64,000 bases of DNA from Acidithiobacillus sp. AMEEHan (GCF_030996345.1 NZ_CP118747.1:419501-483500), one strand, 5' to 3'; counted from the stretch's first letter, positions 34,761-46,087 are shown. Notes: a model not told the origin generated them from the sequence alone. Program-made: numbers and translations.

Positions 34761-35075
34761 TCAAGATCGGCGCAGCATCGGCACAATGTTGAAGCGCCAG
34801 ATAAAGCCGGGAATGGCGAAAACCGCAAACATGCACAGGGCAATCACGTAGAATTCCCAGCCCTGCGCGTGATTATGACCAACCAGAAAACGCTCCAGGC
34901 CCATACCAATGAGCCCCATAAGGACGTACATGGCAAACCACTCGCCAAGGTACCAGGGCAAGGTCTTCTTCGGATTGCGACTGCCAAAGACAAAACGCTT
35001 GCGGCTCAGCCACGGAAGATTCGCAGCGATGAACGATACCAGAATGTAGATCATTGCCCATTGTTGCATAGCCAT
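34761..35075 (-). CDS. DUF2818 family membrane protein
   Basis: The 104-residue protein has three hydrophobic segments and the pattern NLPWLSRKRF ... KTLPWYLGEWFAMYVLMGLIG ... WEFYVIALCMFAVFAIPGF. DUF2818 genes are regularly found directly after nuoN, as here (1-base overlap), so a role with complex I is plausible though not shown. No catalytic residues are evident. Confidence 0.85.
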   Translation of the reverse strand: MAMQQWAMIYILVSFIAANLPWLSRKRFVFGSRNPKKTLPWYLGEWFAMYVLMGLIGMGLERFLVGHNHAQGWEFYVIALCMFAVFAIPGFIWRFNIVPMLRRS

Positions 35076-36520
35076 CAGAGCACCCCCTGTAAGGCGTGGT
35101 AACAGAACGCCAAAAAGGCGCCTGGGACGATGCCGAGGAGCAAGAGAGCGAGACTGTTCAGCGTAAGCACGGAAGCGGCCAGCGGATCATCGGCACCATA
35201 GGCCAAATCTTCCGCCGGTGGATCGAACAATGCAACCTTGAGCACCCGCAGATAGTAGAACGCACCCACCACTGCCATCAGCACACCGAAGACCGCCAAC
35301 CAGATAAAATGCGCTTCGACAAGCGCCTGGAAGACGGCGAGTTTGGCATAAAAACCAATGGTTGGCGGTACGCCGGCGAGGGAGAACATGATGATCAGCA
35401 GCAGGAAGGCAACCCAGGGATGGCTACGCACCAAGCCGCGCAGGTCGCTGATTTCTTCCGCCTCGAAGCCCTCGCGGCTGAGATAGACAATCAAACCGAA
35501 CGCGGCGGTCGCCATGAAGGCGTAGACGACCGCGTAGAAGAAGGCGCTGGCCAGCCCATTCTGCGTACCGGCGACGATCCCCAAGGCGAGAAAGCCCATG
35601 TTGCCCACCGTCGAGTACGCCAACATGCGCTTGAGGTTGGTCTGGGCAATGGCCACCACATTGCCGATCAGCAGCGAGACGACTACCAAAGCAACGAAAA
35701 GCTGCCGCCAGATCTCGATGCTACCATAGCCGCCGTCCACCAGGATTCGCAGAAACAGGGCAAAGATGGCAATCTTGGGAACCGAAGACATGAACAAGGT
35801 GACTGCCGTTGGCGCGCCCTGATAGGCATCCGGTAACCACATATGGAATGGCGCCGCACCGAATTTGAAGGCGATTCCCGCCACCAGAAAGATCACCGCG
35901 AGCATCAACAGGTAGTTGGCACTGCCCATATTGACCAGGGCAATGGCGATCTGATGCAGATCGAGGGTTCCGGTGAGCCCGTAAAGCAAGGACATGCCAT
36001 AGAGCAGAAACGCCGAGGCCAGCGCGCCGAGAATGAAATATTTGAGCCCCGCCTCCGTCGCGCGCAGATTGCTGCGCTGAAAAGCGACCAAGGCATACTG
36101 ACTGAGAGCGAGCAGCTCCAGCCCCAGATACAGCACCAGCAAGTTGGAGCCGGAGATGAGGATCAGCGCCCCCAGCAAGGCAAAGAGCAGCAGTACGAAT
36201 ACCTCACCCCTGTACAAACCGCGTCGCAACAAATAGTTGCGGGAATACAGCAGCACCAGCAAGGTCAGCAATTCGACGAAGAAACTTGCAACACCGGTAA
36301 AGGGATCGAGATGGAACTGCCCGAAGAAGGCAAATCCCGTCTGGCCCATCTCCAACCACGTCAGGGCCATAGCCGCGAGCAGGGTGAAAATGCTGAGCAC
36401 GTAGGCGATGCCGTGCTGGCGCTCGCCAACGAAGACGTCGACCAACAGCACCAAGCAGGCCATTGCCAGCACCCAAATTTCGGGAATGGCAAAGGTCCAG
36501 TGAAACAGAGCGTTCTGCAT
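35075..36520 (-). CDS. nuoN: NADH-quinone oxidoreductase subunit N
   Basis: The 481-residue membrane subunit has about 14 hydrophobic segments and the antiporter-like core with LELLALSQYALVAF, FKFGAAPFHMWLPDAYQGAP and LKRMLAYSTVGNMGFLALG. Lysines and histidines in these segments form part of the proton channel. It is the last nuo gene, 9 bp after nuoM. Confidence 0.96.
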   Translation of the reverse strand: MQNALFHWTFAIPEIWVLAMACLVLLVDVFVGERQHGIAYVLSIFTLLAAMALTWLEMGQTGFAFFGQFHLDPFTGVASFFVELLTLLVLLYSRNYLLRRGLYRGEVFVLLLFALLGALILISGSNLLVLYLGLELLALSQYALVAFQRSNLRATEAGLKYFILGALASAFLLYGMSLLYGLTGTLDLHQIAIALVNMGSANYLLMLAVIFLVAGIAFKFGAAPFHMWLPDAYQGAPTAVTLFMSSVPKIAIFALFLRILVDGGYGSIEIWRQLFVALVVVSLLIGNVVAIAQTNLKRMLAYSTVGNMGFLALGIVAGTQNGLASAFFYAVVYAFMATAAFGLIVYLSREGFEAEEISDLRGLVRSHPWVAFLLLIIMFSLAGVPPTIGFYAKLAVFQALVEAHFIWLAVFGVLMAVVGAFYYLRVLKVALFDPPAEDLAYGADDPLAASVLTLNSLALLLLGIVPGAFLAFCYHALQGVL

Positions 36521-36529
36521 GGCGCCTCC

Positions 36530-38017
36530 TCAACCAGGAACTTTACTGGTGGCAACCTGCTGCAGGAGGTGCGCCACCGATTGGTGAACGATGTCGAGGA
36601 AAGGAGCCGGCCACACACCCTGCAGCAGCACCAAGCCCGCCAAAGCCCCCAGGACCAGAATCTCACGGCCATTGAGGTCATTGAGGGCGGCCACCTCGGC
36701 ATGAATGATGCCGCCGAAGATCACCCGCTTGAAAAGCCAGAGGGTATAGCCAGCGCCGGTAATCAGCCCGGTTGCAGCAATGATCGCCGGCCAGGGATAT
36801 ACCTGATAAGTGCCCAGCACTACCATGAACTCTCCGACGAAGCCCGAGGTGCCCGGTAGACCGACATTAGCCATGGCAAAAAGCATCATCAGGCTGGCAA
36901 AGATCGGCATCACGTTAGCGACTCCACCATAGGCCTGAATATCGCGGGTATGCATGCGGTCGTAGAGCACACCCACGCAGAGAAACATCGCGGCACTGAC
37001 AAAGCCATGCGAAAGCATCTGGATGATCGCACCCTCTATCGCCGTCTGAGTAAAAACGAAAAAACCGAGGGTGACAAAACCCATGTGCGCGATGGAGGAG
37101 TAGGCAATCAGCTTCTTCATGTCCTGCTGCACGATGGCAACCAGGGCGATATAGACGATGGCGATCAGCGATAGGGTAATCATCAACCACGCGAGTTGAT
37201 GGCTGGCATCCGGGGTGATGGGCAGACTCAGCCGTAAAAAACCGTAGGCCCCCATTTTCAGCATGATCGCCGCCAAAATCACCGATCCCCCTGTAGGGGC
37301 CTCGACGTGGGCGTCGGGTAACCAGGTGTGTACCGGCCACATGGGGATTTTCACCGCAAAGGCGATCAGAAAGGCCAGGAAAATCCAGATCTGTGCGTTG
37401 GCGCCCAAGGGCGTTTTCTGAAAAGCCAGCAGACTGAAGCTGTCGCCGCTATGAAAATAGAGGTACAGAAAGGCCACCAGCATCAAGACCGAACCGAGGA
37501 AGGTGTAGAGAAAGAACTTGATGGTGGCATAGACCCGGCGTGGCCCGCCCCAGACCCCGATGATGAGGAACATGGGAATGAGCATCGCCTCCCAGAATAC
37601 ATAAAAGAGGATGGCATCAAGGGCGCAGAAAACCCCGATCATCAGCCCGTCCATGATCAGGAAGGCGGCCAGATACTGGGCGATACGCATTGAGACATTG
37701 CGCCAGGAGGCGACCACCACCAGCACCGTCAGAAAACTGGTGAGCAAGATGAACCAGAGAGAAATCCCATCGATACCGAGGAAATACTCGATGTGAAACG
37801 CCGGGATCCACGGGACGCGCTCGACAAATTGCATCGCTGCCGTATGGGTATCGAAGCTCGTGAATAGCGGCAAGGTGATGGCAAAGGTCAGCAGCGATAC
37901 CAACAACGCCAGCCAGCGTGCCGGGTTGCCGCCGGCACGATCGCCCAACGCGAGAACGAGAAAACCACCAACGATGGGCACCCAGATGGCAGCACTGAGA
38001 AGGCCAAAGGAATGCAT
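36530..38017 (-). CDS. nuoM: NADH-quinone oxidoreductase subunit M
   Basis: The 495-residue antiporter-like subunit contains YFLGIDGISLWFILLTSFL, FWEAMLIPMFLIIGVWGG, KIPMWPVHTWLPDAHVEAPTGGS and LIAYSSIAHMGFVTLG, the conserved proton-channel motifs. It pumps protons together with NuoL and NuoN. Gene order nuoL-nuoM-nuoN is standard. Confidence 0.97.
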   Translation of the reverse strand: MHSFGLLSAAIWVPIVGGFLVLALGDRAGGNPARWLALLVSLLTFAITLPLFTSFDTHTAAMQFVERVPWIPAFHIEYFLGIDGISLWFILLTSFLTVLVVVASWRNVSMRIAQYLAAFLIMDGLMIGVFCALDAILFYVFWEAMLIPMFLIIGVWGGPRRVYATIKFFLYTFLGSVLMLVAFLYLYFHSGDSFSLLAFQKTPLGANAQIWIFLAFLIAFAVKIPMWPVHTWLPDAHVEAPTGGSVILAAIMLKMGAYGFLRLSLPITPDASHQLAWLMITLSLIAIVYIALVAIVQQDMKKLIAYSSIAHMGFVTLGFFVFTQTAIEGAIIQMLSHGFVSAAMFLCVGVLYDRMHTRDIQAYGGVANVMPIFASLMMLFAMANVGLPGTSGFVGEFMVVLGTYQVYPWPAIIAATGLITGAGYTLWLFKRVIFGGIIHAEVAALNDLNGREILVLGALAGLVLLQGVWPAPFLDIVHQSVAHLLQQVATSKVPG

Positions 38018-38020
38018 CGA

Positions 38021-40003
38021 TCAGCCCCTCCAGATCATGAAAAAGGTCATGAAGAGGACGAGGCCGATGATCATGACAAAGGCATAGTGGTAGATATAAC
38101 CGGTCTGCAGACGGCGCCAGGACAGCGCCGCGCGCGCCACCAGCCGGGCGCTGCCATTGACCATCCCACCGTCGATGATGGCCTCGTCTCCCCAGTGCCA
38201 GAAACGGCGGCCGAGCAGTAAGGCACCACGCACGAATACGGCCTGGTTGAGCGCATCAAAGCCATATTTCTTGCGCAGGACCCATGTGAATGGTGCGAAC
38301 AAGCGATTCAGCGCTGCTGGTACGCCGTCATGCAGCAGATAGAACCACGCCGCCAACGCGATGCCGAGAATGGCCAACCAGAATGGCCAAGCCTCCAGAC
38401 CATGGACGAGGAAACTGCCAGCCCCCTGCCAGTGTGCCGCAATTGCGCCGATAGTGTTCCACTGCGGGCGAATCTGTAGAGAGCTATCCAGGAATCCGCC
38501 CAGGCCCACCGGCGCGATGAACAACCAGCCCGCGACCAGCGACGGAATGCTCAAGGCAATCAGCGGCACGGTAATCACCCAAGGCGACTCGTGCAAATGT
38601 TCCTGCGTGTGTTCGTCCATGCGTTTTTTGCCATGGAAGACCAGGAAAAACATGCGGAAGGTATAGAGCGAAGTCACCAACGCCCCCAAAACGAGCAGCA
38701 CGTAGGCAAAGGTCGCCCCGGTCATACTCGATTCGCCGACCGCCTCGATGATGAGGTCCTTACTGAAGAAGCCGGCAAAGGGCGGGATGCCGGCAAGCGC
38801 CAACCCGCCCACCAGAAAGGTGAGATAGGTAATGGGCATGTGCGTGCGCAACCCCCCCATCTTCCGGATATCCTGCTCATTCTGCATGGCATGGATGACC
38901 GATCCGGCGGCAAGGAATAGCAGCGCCTTGAAGAATGCATGGGTCATCAGATGGAAGATGGCTGCAGAAAAGGCCGACGCTCCCAGGGCCGCGGTCATGT
39001 AGCCCAGTTGCGAAAGGGTGGAGTAGGCGATGATCCGCTTGATGTCATTCTGCACGATACCAATCAAGCCCATAAACAGCGCGGTAATGGCACCAATGAT
39101 CATGACCACACTCAACGCCGTTGCCGACTGCTCGTAAATCGGCGACATGCGCGACACCATGAAGATTCCGGCGGTGACCATGGTCGCGGCATGGATCAGT
39201 GCCGAGATCGGCGTCGGACCCTCCATCGACTCCGGCAGCCAGACGTGCAAAGGCACCTGCGCCGATTTCCCCATGGCCCCGATAAAGAGCAGGATGGCAA
39301 TCCAGGTCAGTACCGACCAGGGATGTCCTGGGATGATCGTGACGGTTTGTCCGACCAGGCTAGGGACCATGGCAAAGACGGTGCGGTAATCCAGGCTACC
39401 GCAGTAGTGATAGATGGCTGCGATGCCGATAAGAAAGCCAAAGTCGCCTACGCGGTTGACGAGAAAGGCCTTGAGCGAGGCCTGGTTGGCGCTTTCGCGG
39501 GTAAACCAGAAACCGATCAGGAGATAGGACACCAGCCCCACCGCTTCCCAGCCAAAAAACAGCTGCAGAAAGTTGTTGGCCATCACCAGCATCAGCATAC
39601 TGAAAGTAAACAAGGCGATATAGCTGAAGAAGCGGGCATAACCGGGATCGCCGTGCATGTAACCAATGGTATAGACGTGCACACAGAGGGAGACAAAGGT
39701 AACGACCACCAGCATTACCGCCGTCAGGCTATCGATGTCAAAACCGATGTGTACCGGCAGATTCCCAAACACCGCCCAAGTGTAGACGTCGCCATAGAAA
39801 GTCTGCCCATGCAACACCTGCAACAGCACGAAAATGGCCAGATACAGGGCGAAGACAACGCCGGCGATGGGTGCCCAATGCGCCTTCTCGCGCAGAAACC
39901 ATCCGCCAAGGCCAGCAACCAGCGAACCCGCCAGTGGTGCCAGGGGAATGAGCAAATAGACCCAGATGGGTGGCAGGCCATGCAGCCAGTCAAAGATCCA
40001 CAT
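38021..40003 (-). CDS. nuoL: NADH-quinone oxidoreductase subunit L
   Basis: The 660-residue subunit has the typical core FDIDSLTAVMLVVVTFVSL, FFGWEAVGLVSYLLIGFW, SAQVPLHVWLPESMEGPTPISALIHAATMVTAG and RIIAYSTLSQLGYM, plus the long C-terminal helix region. It is the distal proton-pumping subunit. It is one base after nuoK and three bases before nuoM. Confidence 0.97.
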   Translation of the reverse strand: MWIFDWLHGLPPIWVYLLIPLAPLAGSLVAGLGGWFLREKAHWAPIAGVVFALYLAIFVLLQVLHGQTFYGDVYTWAVFGNLPVHIGFDIDSLTAVMLVVVTFVSLCVHVYTIGYMHGDPGYARFFSYIALFTFSMLMLVMANNFLQLFFGWEAVGLVSYLLIGFWFTRESANQASLKAFLVNRVGDFGFLIGIAAIYHYCGSLDYRTVFAMVPSLVGQTVTIIPGHPWSVLTWIAILLFIGAMGKSAQVPLHVWLPESMEGPTPISALIHAATMVTAGIFMVSRMSPIYEQSATALSVVMIIGAITALFMGLIGIVQNDIKRIIAYSTLSQLGYMTAALGASAFSAAIFHLMTHAFFKALLFLAAGSVIHAMQNEQDIRKMGGLRTHMPITYLTFLVGGLALAGIPPFAGFFSKDLIIEAVGESSMTGATFAYVLLVLGALVTSLYTFRMFFLVFHGKKRMDEHTQEHLHESPWVITVPLIALSIPSLVAGWLFIAPVGLGGFLDSSLQIRPQWNTIGAIAAHWQGAGSFLVHGLEAWPFWLAILGIALAAWFYLLHDGVPAALNRLFAPFTWVLRKKYGFDALNQAVFVRGALLLGRRFWHWGDEAIIDGGMVNGSARLVARAALSWRRLQTGYIYHYAFVMIIGLVLFMTFFMIWRG

Positions 40004-40004
40004 A

Positions 40005-40310
40005 TCAGCCCCGTAAGTCGTCGATATCTTCTACATTGATGCTGCGGCGATTACGGAAATAGACCACCAGGATCGCCAAGCCAATGGCCGCCTCGGCAGC
40101 CGCTACGGTAAGGACAAAAAACACAAAGATCTGCCCCTGAAGATTTCCCAGATAACGGGAAAATGCGACAAAATTGATATTTACTGCCAACAACAAAATC
40201 TCTATCGCCATCAACAGAATGATGACATTTTTCCGGTTCAGGAAGATCCCCACCACGCCGATGGAGAACAACAGGGCGCCAAGGATGAGCCATTGCGACA
40301 ACGGGATCAT
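40005..40310 (-). CDS. nuoK: NADH-quinone oxidoreductase subunit K
   Basis: The 101-residue protein with three membrane helices contains [30 protein letters not shown], including the conserved glutamate in the second helix, and [13 protein letters not shown] with the second conserved glutamate. It overlaps nuoJ by 4 nt. Confidence 0.97.
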   Translation of the reverse strand: MIPLSQWLILGALLFSIGVVGIFLNRKNVIILLMAIEILLLAVNINFVAFSRYLGNLQGQIFVFFVLTVAAAEAAIGLAILVVYFRNRRSINVEDIDDLRG

Positions 40311-40918
40311 GGTTTCGGCTCCCGCAGATCGACCATGCGTAGCCGCTCACGTACAGCAACCGCAACCTGTTTGCCGACCGCCTGCGACTTGGTGTCGGGA
40401 CGCCGACGCAAGGTCAGGGCAATTGCAGCAATGATCGCGACCAGCAGGATCACCGCCGCAATCTCGAAGGGATAGAGGTAATGGGTGTAGAGTAATTCAC
40501 CGAGGGCGCGGGTGTTATCGGCATTCGCCGGGATCGGACCAGGTGCCGGCACCCTCCCGATTGGCGTGGTCCAGAACACTGCCACCATCTCCAGCACGCC
40601 AATGATCGCAATCGCCAGACCGAGCGGAAGGTAGCGTAGAAAGCCCTCCTTGAGACGCTCTAGGTTGATGTCGAGCATCATGACCACGAAGAGAAACAGC
40701 ACCATTACCGCTCCGACGTATACCAGAATCAGAATCAGCCCGAGGAATTCTGCACCCAGGAGCAAAAACAGGGCGGCAGCATTGAAGAAGGCGAGTACCA
40801 GATAGAGCGCCGAATAGACCGGGTTACGAGCCGTGATGACCAACAGGGCCGATACCAGCAGGACGGCCGAGAAGAGATAAAAGAGGACGGTGGTGGTGAG
40901 CATCATGCGTTTTCTCAT
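40307..40918 (-). CDS. nuoJ: NADH-quinone oxidoreductase subunit J
   Basis: The 203-residue membrane protein has five hydrophobic segments with [47 protein letters not shown], the NuoJ hallmark. TAGGAGA lies just before ATG 40918; a second ATG four codons downstream is an alternative. It is 6 bp after nuoI. Confidence 0.96.
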   Translation of the reverse strand: MRKRMMLTTTVLFYLFSAVLLVSALLVITARNPVYSALYLVLAFFNAAALFLLLGAEFLGLILILVYVGAVMVLFLFVVMMLDINLERLKEGFLRYLPLGLAIAIIGVLEMVAVFWTTPIGRVPAPGPIPANADNTRALGELLYTHYLYPFEIAAVILLVAIIAAIALTLRRRPDTKSQAVGKQVAVAVRERLRMVDLREPKP

Positions 40919-40924
40919 TCTCTC

Positions 40925-41416
40925 CTAGCGGTAAGCGCTGTCCGCCTGCCGATCACGGGCCAACTCGCCTTCCAAACGATCCCCATTACCGAGCAAACGA
41001 ATCTTATCGTAGAGCAGTTCACTGCGCGTCTCGGCGTGATAACTCAGTACCCGGCTTTCGACAATGGAGTCCACCGGGCAAGACTCCTCGCAGAGTCCGC
41101 AAAAGATACACTTGCTCAGATCGATGTCATAGCGGCTCGTGCGGCGGGTCCCGTCGCTGCGCTCTTCGCTCTCGATGGTAATGGCCAGCGCCGGACAAAC
41201 GGCTTCACAGAGTTTGCACGCTATGCAGCGCTCTTCGCCATTCTCATAACGGCGCAGGGCATGCAGACCGCGAAAGCGCGGCGACTGGGGGGTCGTCTCC
41301 TCCGGGTACTGCACGGTGAACTTGCGCGCGAAAAAGTAGCGCGCGGTGAGCCGCATGCCGCGCAACATCTCGAGCAAAAAGAAAGATTGAAACCAGCGTT
41401 TGACGGGATTGGCCAT
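40925..41416 (-). CDS. nuoI: NADH-quinone oxidoreductase subunit I
   Basis: The 163-residue protein has two 4Fe-4S motifs, [12 protein letters not shown] and [12 protein letters not shown], that carry clusters N6a and N6b toward the quinone. ATG 41416 (MANPVKRW) fits the family start and has GGAGAT upstream; the frame further upstream is noise. The N-terminal amphipathic part sits on the membrane arm. Confidence 0.97.
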   Translation of the reverse strand: MANPVKRWFQSFFLLEMLRGMRLTARYFFARKFTVQYPEETTPQSPRFRGLHALRRYENGEERCIACKLCEAVCPALAITIESEERSDGTRRTSRYDIDLSKCIFCGLCEESCPVDSIVESRVLSYHAETRSELLYDKIRLLGNGDRLEGELARDRQADSAYR

Positions 41417-41426
41417 GACGATCTCC

Positions 41427-42452
41427 TCAGCGCAGGAGGGCCCGCATCGGGGTCTCGAGGGCGATACCCACGACCACGATCCAAGCGATGGTAATGGGAA
41501 TGAAGACCTTCCAGCCGAGCCGCATGATCTGGTCGTAGCGGTAGCGCGGGAAGGTGGCACGGATCCAGAGGAAGACGTAGAGCAGGAAGGCGGTCTTCAG
41601 CAAGAGCCAGATCAAGCCCGGCACCCAGGTGAACGGCACCACGTTCAAGGGGGGATACCAGCCCCCGAGGAAGAGCACCGTGGTCAGGATCGAGACAAAG
41701 ATCATGTTGGCATATTCCGCCAGGAAGAACAGGGCAAAACCCATTCCCGAGTATTCGACATGAAAACCCGCAACGATCTCGGACTCACCCTCGGCCACAT
41801 CGAAGGGAGCGCGGTTGGTTTCCGCCACACCGGATATGAAATACACCAGAAAGAAAGGGAAGAGGGGCAACCAGTACCACGACCAAAAGCCTCCCCCTGC
41901 CTGCGCTTCGACGATCTTGCTCAGATTCAGCGTCTGCGCCAGCATCAATACCCCCACCAAGGCAAAACCCATGGCAATTTCATAGGCCACCAACTGTGCC
42001 GCGGCGCGCATGGCGCCCAGGAAAGCGTATTTGGAGTTCGAGGCCCAGCCGGCAATGATGATCCCATATACCCCCAAGCCGGCAATGGCCAAGACGTAAA
42101 GCAAACCTGCGTTCATGTTGCTGATGGCCACGTCAGGACCGAAAGGCACCGCCGCCCAGACCAACATGGCGGGGACGAAGGCCAATACGGGCGCAGCCAG
42201 AAAGAGAAAGCGGTTGGCCGTGCTGGGAATGAGGACTTCCTTGAACAACAGCTTCAAGGCGTCGGCAATCGGCTGCAGCAGACCACGGAAACCCACCCGA
42301 TTGGGTCCCAAGCGAATCTGGATATATCCAATCACCTTGCGTTCGGCCAGGGTCAGATAGGCGACGCCGAGTAGCAGCGGTATCAGAACGATGATGATCT
42401 TGATGAGTGCCCACACCGGCGGCCACCAGGCCGCATTGACCAGATCGTGCAT
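41427..42452 (-). CDS. nuoH: NADH-quinone oxidoreductase subunit H
   Basis: The 341-residue subunit contributes to the quinone site. Conserved stretches are [40 protein letters not shown] and [28 protein letters not shown]. It links peripheral and membrane arms. It lies 9 bp after nuoG. Confidence 0.97.
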   Translation of the reverse strand: MHDLVNAAWWPPVWALIKIIIVLIPLLLGVAYLTLAERKVIGYIQIRLGPNRVGFRGLLQPIADALKLLFKEVLIPSTANRFLFLAAPVLAFVPAMLVWAAVPFGPDVAISNMNAGLLYVLAIAGLGVYGIIIAGWASNSKYAFLGAMRAAAQLVAYEIAMGFALVGVLMLAQTLNLSKIVEAQAGGGFWSWYWLPLFPFFLVYFISGVAETNRAPFDVAEGESEIVAGFHVEYSGMGFALFFLAEYANMIFVSILTTVLFLGGWYPPLNVVPFTWVPGLIWLLLKTAFLLYVFLWIRATFPRYRYDQIMRLGWKVFIPITIAWIVVVGIALETPMRALLR

Positions 42453-42461
42453 CCTCTCCCC

Positions 42462-44780
42462 CTACGCCCGCGCCCGAATACTCGGCATCTGCACCCGCAG
42501 TACCGTCCCGACTCCGCCCAATGCCTGGGTCTCGGGGTGGCCGAGATCCAGCCAGACGGCGCCGTGGGGAATCCCGATATCGCTCACAAAGGGCAGCTGC
42601 ACCAGCGCACCATTGCTCCCCAGCAATTCTACCGCGGCGCCCGTGATCCCCATTCCGGCGACCGTATCGGGATGGAGGCGACACACAGGTTCTTGCTGCA
42701 GGGGCGCTGCCCGCCGAGCCAGAGGGTCCTGCTGGTAGATGCGCCAATCGCCCAGCAGCTGGAGACCCTCTGCCCTTTCCTGGTGGCGCGCGGCAATCTC
42801 TGGCATCACGCCGAAACCCGGAACATCGAGGGGGAAATCCCCCAGCTCCTCCTGCCATGCCGCTCGCACCGTTTCGAGGTCATCGAAATCGAGCCCGGCG
42901 AGTTCGAGATGATCGGCCAGGACACGCAGGATTTTCCAGCCAGGGCGTGACTCTCCTGCCGGTCGCACAGCGGCACGATAGTGTTGCAGACGTCCTTCAT
43001 TATTGAAAAGGCTGCCGCTACTCTCCGCCCAGCTCGCCAGGGGCAGAACGACGTCGGCATACTCCTCGGCAGCGCCGAGAAAACTGCTGACACTAATGAC
43101 CGTATCGGCTGCAGAGAGAGCCGCGCGGACACGCGGCGCGTCCATGGCATCTGCCTCAGGCTCGACGCCCCAGAGCAGAAACGCCTTTTTCTCGTCCCAG
43201 ATCCGCGGCGCATCCACGAGTTGCGCGCCTCCCGGCTTGCGCCCTGGGAGACAGCCGAGCAGCCAGGCACCAGCGCTGTTCGCGGCCTCCGCCAGCCAGG
43301 AAATCCGGCCATTCACCTGTTCTATGATGGCAGCCAGGACGGCAAGCAGCTCCGCCGCCTGCGGATGCTGCAGGAGGCCATTGCCCAGCAGGAAAAGAGG
43401 ACCTTCGGCACTACGCAGGGCATCCGCCAAGGACTGTAGTTCTGGATGCTGCGCCGGCGCTCCGTCACGCAGATTGGCAAGGAGTTCCCGATACATCTCG
43501 AGATCTCCCCCGGCTGGAGCGCAGACCTGACGCAACGGGAAATTGAACTCCCGTTGTGCACTATCCATGGCCCAAATTCGTGCCCCGGCCAAGGCCGCTT
43601 TACGTAAGCGGTGATTGGTCAATGGCTGCTGCTCGCGCGGGTAGGCATGACAGAGCACCATGTTGCGCTCTGTCTCCAACTGTTCGAGGCTCATATTCAA
43701 GGCCGGATACAAGGGCATGGCGGAATCAGCGCGGAAGTCCGTTTGGCGCAAGCGATGGTCGATAGCCCGTACTCCCAACCTACGCAAAAGGGCCTGAAAA
43801 AGGTAGAGCTCTTCGTTGCTGGCCGATGGCGACACGATTCCCGCTACGGCATCCGGTCCGCTACGGCCAAGCACCTGCTGCAAAGCATTGGCGGCAGCCT
43901 CGAGGGCGTCGGCCCAAGATACTGGCTGCAGCACGCCATTGATACGTAAGAGAGGGGTCAGCACGCGATCCTCCGCCTGCAAACCGGCATAGGCGAAGCG
44001 CCCCTTGTCACAAAGCCATTCTTCGTTGACGGCCTCGTTGACTCGCGGCTTGACCCGCAGAACTTCCTTGCCAAGGCTCTGAACATCGGTATTGCAACCC
44101 GTCGAGCAATGCGGACAGAGGCTCTGGCTATGCTTGAGCTCCCAGGAGCGGGCCTTATAGCGGAAAGGCTTGCTGGTCAGAGCGCCGACGGGGCAGAGAT
44201 CGATCATGTTGCCGGAAAGCTCGGAACGCACGGCCTTGGCAACATAGGTGCCGATGGCCATCTTCTCGCCCCGCCCGGTAGCGCCCAATTCACTGATGCC
44301 ACCAATCTCGGTGCCGAAGCGAACGCACCGGGTGCACTGGATGCAGCGCGTCATCTCGGTAGCGATCAGCGGCCCGATATCTTTGTCCTCCACCACCCGC
44401 TTTTCTTCGGTATACAGGCTATGGGGATTGGCATAACCCATCGTAATGTCCTGCAACGGACACTCGCCGCCTTGGTCACAGATCGGGCAATCCAGGGGAT
44501 GATTGATGAGCAGGAATTCGAGCACGCCTTGCTGGGCCATCTTCGCCCGTTTCGAGCGGGTGGAGACCTTCATTCCATCGCTCGCCGGGGTGGCACAGGC
44601 AGGCAGGGGCTTGGCCTGCTTTTCGACATCCACCAGACACATGCGGCAGTTCGCTGCCACAGATAGCTTCGGGTGATAGCAAAAGAAAGGGATGTAGATG
44701 CCGAGCTGCTGCGCCGCTTCCATCAGGGTAGTGCCGGCTGCGACCTCGATTTCCTGACCATCAATTTCAATGCGTGGCAT
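42462..44780 (-). CDS. nuoG: NADH-quinone oxidoreductase subunit G
   Basis: The 772-residue subunit has an N-terminal 2Fe-2S ferredoxin domain (FCYHPKLSVAANCRMCLVDVE) and the His-Cys motif HPLDCPICDQGGECPLQD. A 4Fe-4S region follows (RCIQCTRCVRFG and CPHCSTGCN), then a molybdopterin-oxidoreductase-like C-terminal domain without the cofactor. ATG 44780 overlaps the nuoF stop (TGATG). Confidence 0.96.
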   Translation of the reverse strand: MPRIEIDGQEIEVAAGTTLMEAAQQLGIYIPFFCYHPKLSVAANCRMCLVDVEKQAKPLPACATPASDGMKVSTRSKRAKMAQQGVLEFLLINHPLDCPICDQGGECPLQDITMGYANPHSLYTEEKRVVEDKDIGPLIATEMTRCIQCTRCVRFGTEIGGISELGATGRGEKMAIGTYVAKAVRSELSGNMIDLCPVGALTSKPFRYKARSWELKHSQSLCPHCSTGCNTDVQSLGKEVLRVKPRVNEAVNEEWLCDKGRFAYAGLQAEDRVLTPLLRINGVLQPVSWADALEAAANALQQVLGRSGPDAVAGIVSPSASNEELYLFQALLRRLGVRAIDHRLRQTDFRADSAMPLYPALNMSLEQLETERNMVLCHAYPREQQPLTNHRLRKAALAGARIWAMDSAQREFNFPLRQVCAPAGGDLEMYRELLANLRDGAPAQHPELQSLADALRSAEGPLFLLGNGLLQHPQAAELLAVLAAIIEQVNGRISWLAEAANSAGAWLLGCLPGRKPGGAQLVDAPRIWDEKKAFLLWGVEPEADAMDAPRVRAALSAADTVISVSSFLGAAEEYADVVLPLASWAESSGSLFNNEGRLQHYRAAVRPAGESRPGWKILRVLADHLELAGLDFDDLETVRAAWQEELGDFPLDVPGFGVMPEIAARHQERAEGLQLLGDWRIYQQDPLARRAAPLQQEPVCRLHPDTVAGMGITGAAVELLGSNGALVQLPFVSDIGIPHGAVWLDLGHPETQALGGVGTVLRVQMPSIRARA

Positions 44781-46087
44781 CAGGCAACTCTCCGTGCGGC
44801 ATCCGAACCAACCAGACACGCCTGGTGCCGCACATGGTGCAGATATTCTTCCGGGAACAGACGGAGGGAGCTGGTCACCGGAGCCACCCCACCGTCGGCC
44901 AGCGCACAGATGGTGCGCCCCTCGATGCGGGAGCCGACATTCTGCAATAGTTCCAGATCGGATTCGCGACCCTGCCCATTCTCGATCCGGTGCATAACCC
45001 GCCACAGCCAACCCATACCTTCGCGGCAAGGCGTACACTGGCCGCACGATTCGTGCATGTAGAAGCGGGAGATGCGTTCCACTACCTTGACGATGCAAAC
45101 GCTGTCATCGATGACGATCACCGAACCGGCACCCAGGGCCGAACCGGCCTTGGAAAGACTGTCGTAGTCCATCGTCAGTTGCATCATCTGCTCGCCAGCG
45201 ACCATGGCGGTACTGGTACCACCGGGGATCACCGCCTTGAGCTTACGACCCGGACGCAGCCCACCGGCCATCTCCAGTAATTCGGCGAAGGGGGTGCCCA
45301 TGGGCACCTCGAAATTTCCCGGCCGCTGAACGTGGCCGGTTACCGAGAAGATCTTGGTCCCGCCGTTGTTCGGCTTGCCCAGCTCCAGAAACCACTGCCC
45401 ACCCCGCGTGACGATGTCGGGCACCGAGGCGAAGGTTTCGACATTGTTGATGGTCGTCGGCTGACCATACAGACCATAGCTCGCCGGGAACGGCGGTTTG
45501 AAACGGGGCTGTCCTTTCTTCCCTTCCAGCGCCTCCATCAGGGCGGTTTCCTCACCGCAGATATAGGCACCAGCGCCCCGGTGAACATACAGATCGAAAG
45601 AAAAATCGGTGCCCAGGATTTTTTCACCGAGGAGACCAGCGGCATACGCCTCGGCCAAGGCCGCCTCAACGATTCGGATCGGCTCGATGAATTCACCGCG
45701 GATGAAAATGTATCCCGCCCGCGCACCCATGGCATAGGCCCCGATGATCATCCCCTCGATGAGCCGGTGCGGCTCATAACGCATGATGTCACGATCCTTA
45801 CAAGTGCCTGGCTCACCTTCATCGGCATTACAGAGCAGATATTTCATCCCCGTGACACCCTTGGGCATGAAACTCCATTTCAGTCCGGTAGGGAAACCCG
45901 CTCCACCGCGGCCGCGGAGGGCCGAGGTCTTCATTTCGTTGATGATCTGCTCGGGCGTTATGCCCTCCAGTAACACCTTGCGCAGGGCTGAATAGCCGCC
46001 AGTGTCCTGATAGACCCGCAAACGATGCGAATCCGGCAAACCGCGGTTCCGCAAGGTAACGCCATTCACGTACGTTTCCGTCGTCAT
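44780..46087 (-). CDS. nuoF: NADH-quinone oxidoreductase subunit F
   Basis: The 435-residue subunit binds NADH and FMN ([35 protein letters not shown]) and the 4Fe-4S cluster N3 ([12 protein letters not shown]). ATG 46087 overlaps the nuoE stop by 4 nt. In iron- or sulfur-oxidising acidophiles complex I often runs in reverse, making NADH from quinol. Confidence 0.97.
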   Translation of the reverse strand: MTTETYVNGVTLRNRGLPDSHRLRVYQDTGGYSALRKVLLEGITPEQIINEMKTSALRGRGGAGFPTGLKWSFMPKGVTGMKYLLCNADEGEPGTCKDRDIMRYEPHRLIEGMIIGAYAMGARAGYIFIRGEFIEPIRIVEAALAEAYAAGLLGEKILGTDFSFDLYVHRGAGAYICGEETALMEALEGKKGQPRFKPPFPASYGLYGQPTTINNVETFASVPDIVTRGGQWFLELGKPNNGGTKIFSVTGHVQRPGNFEVPMGTPFAELLEMAGGLRPGRKLKAVIPGGTSTAMVAGEQMMQLTMDYDSLSKAGSALGAGSVIVIDDSVCIVKVVERISRFYMHESCGQCTPCREGMGWLWRVMHRIENGQGRESDLELLQNVGSRIEGRTICALADGGVAPVTSSLRLFPEEYLHHVRHQACLVGSDAARRVA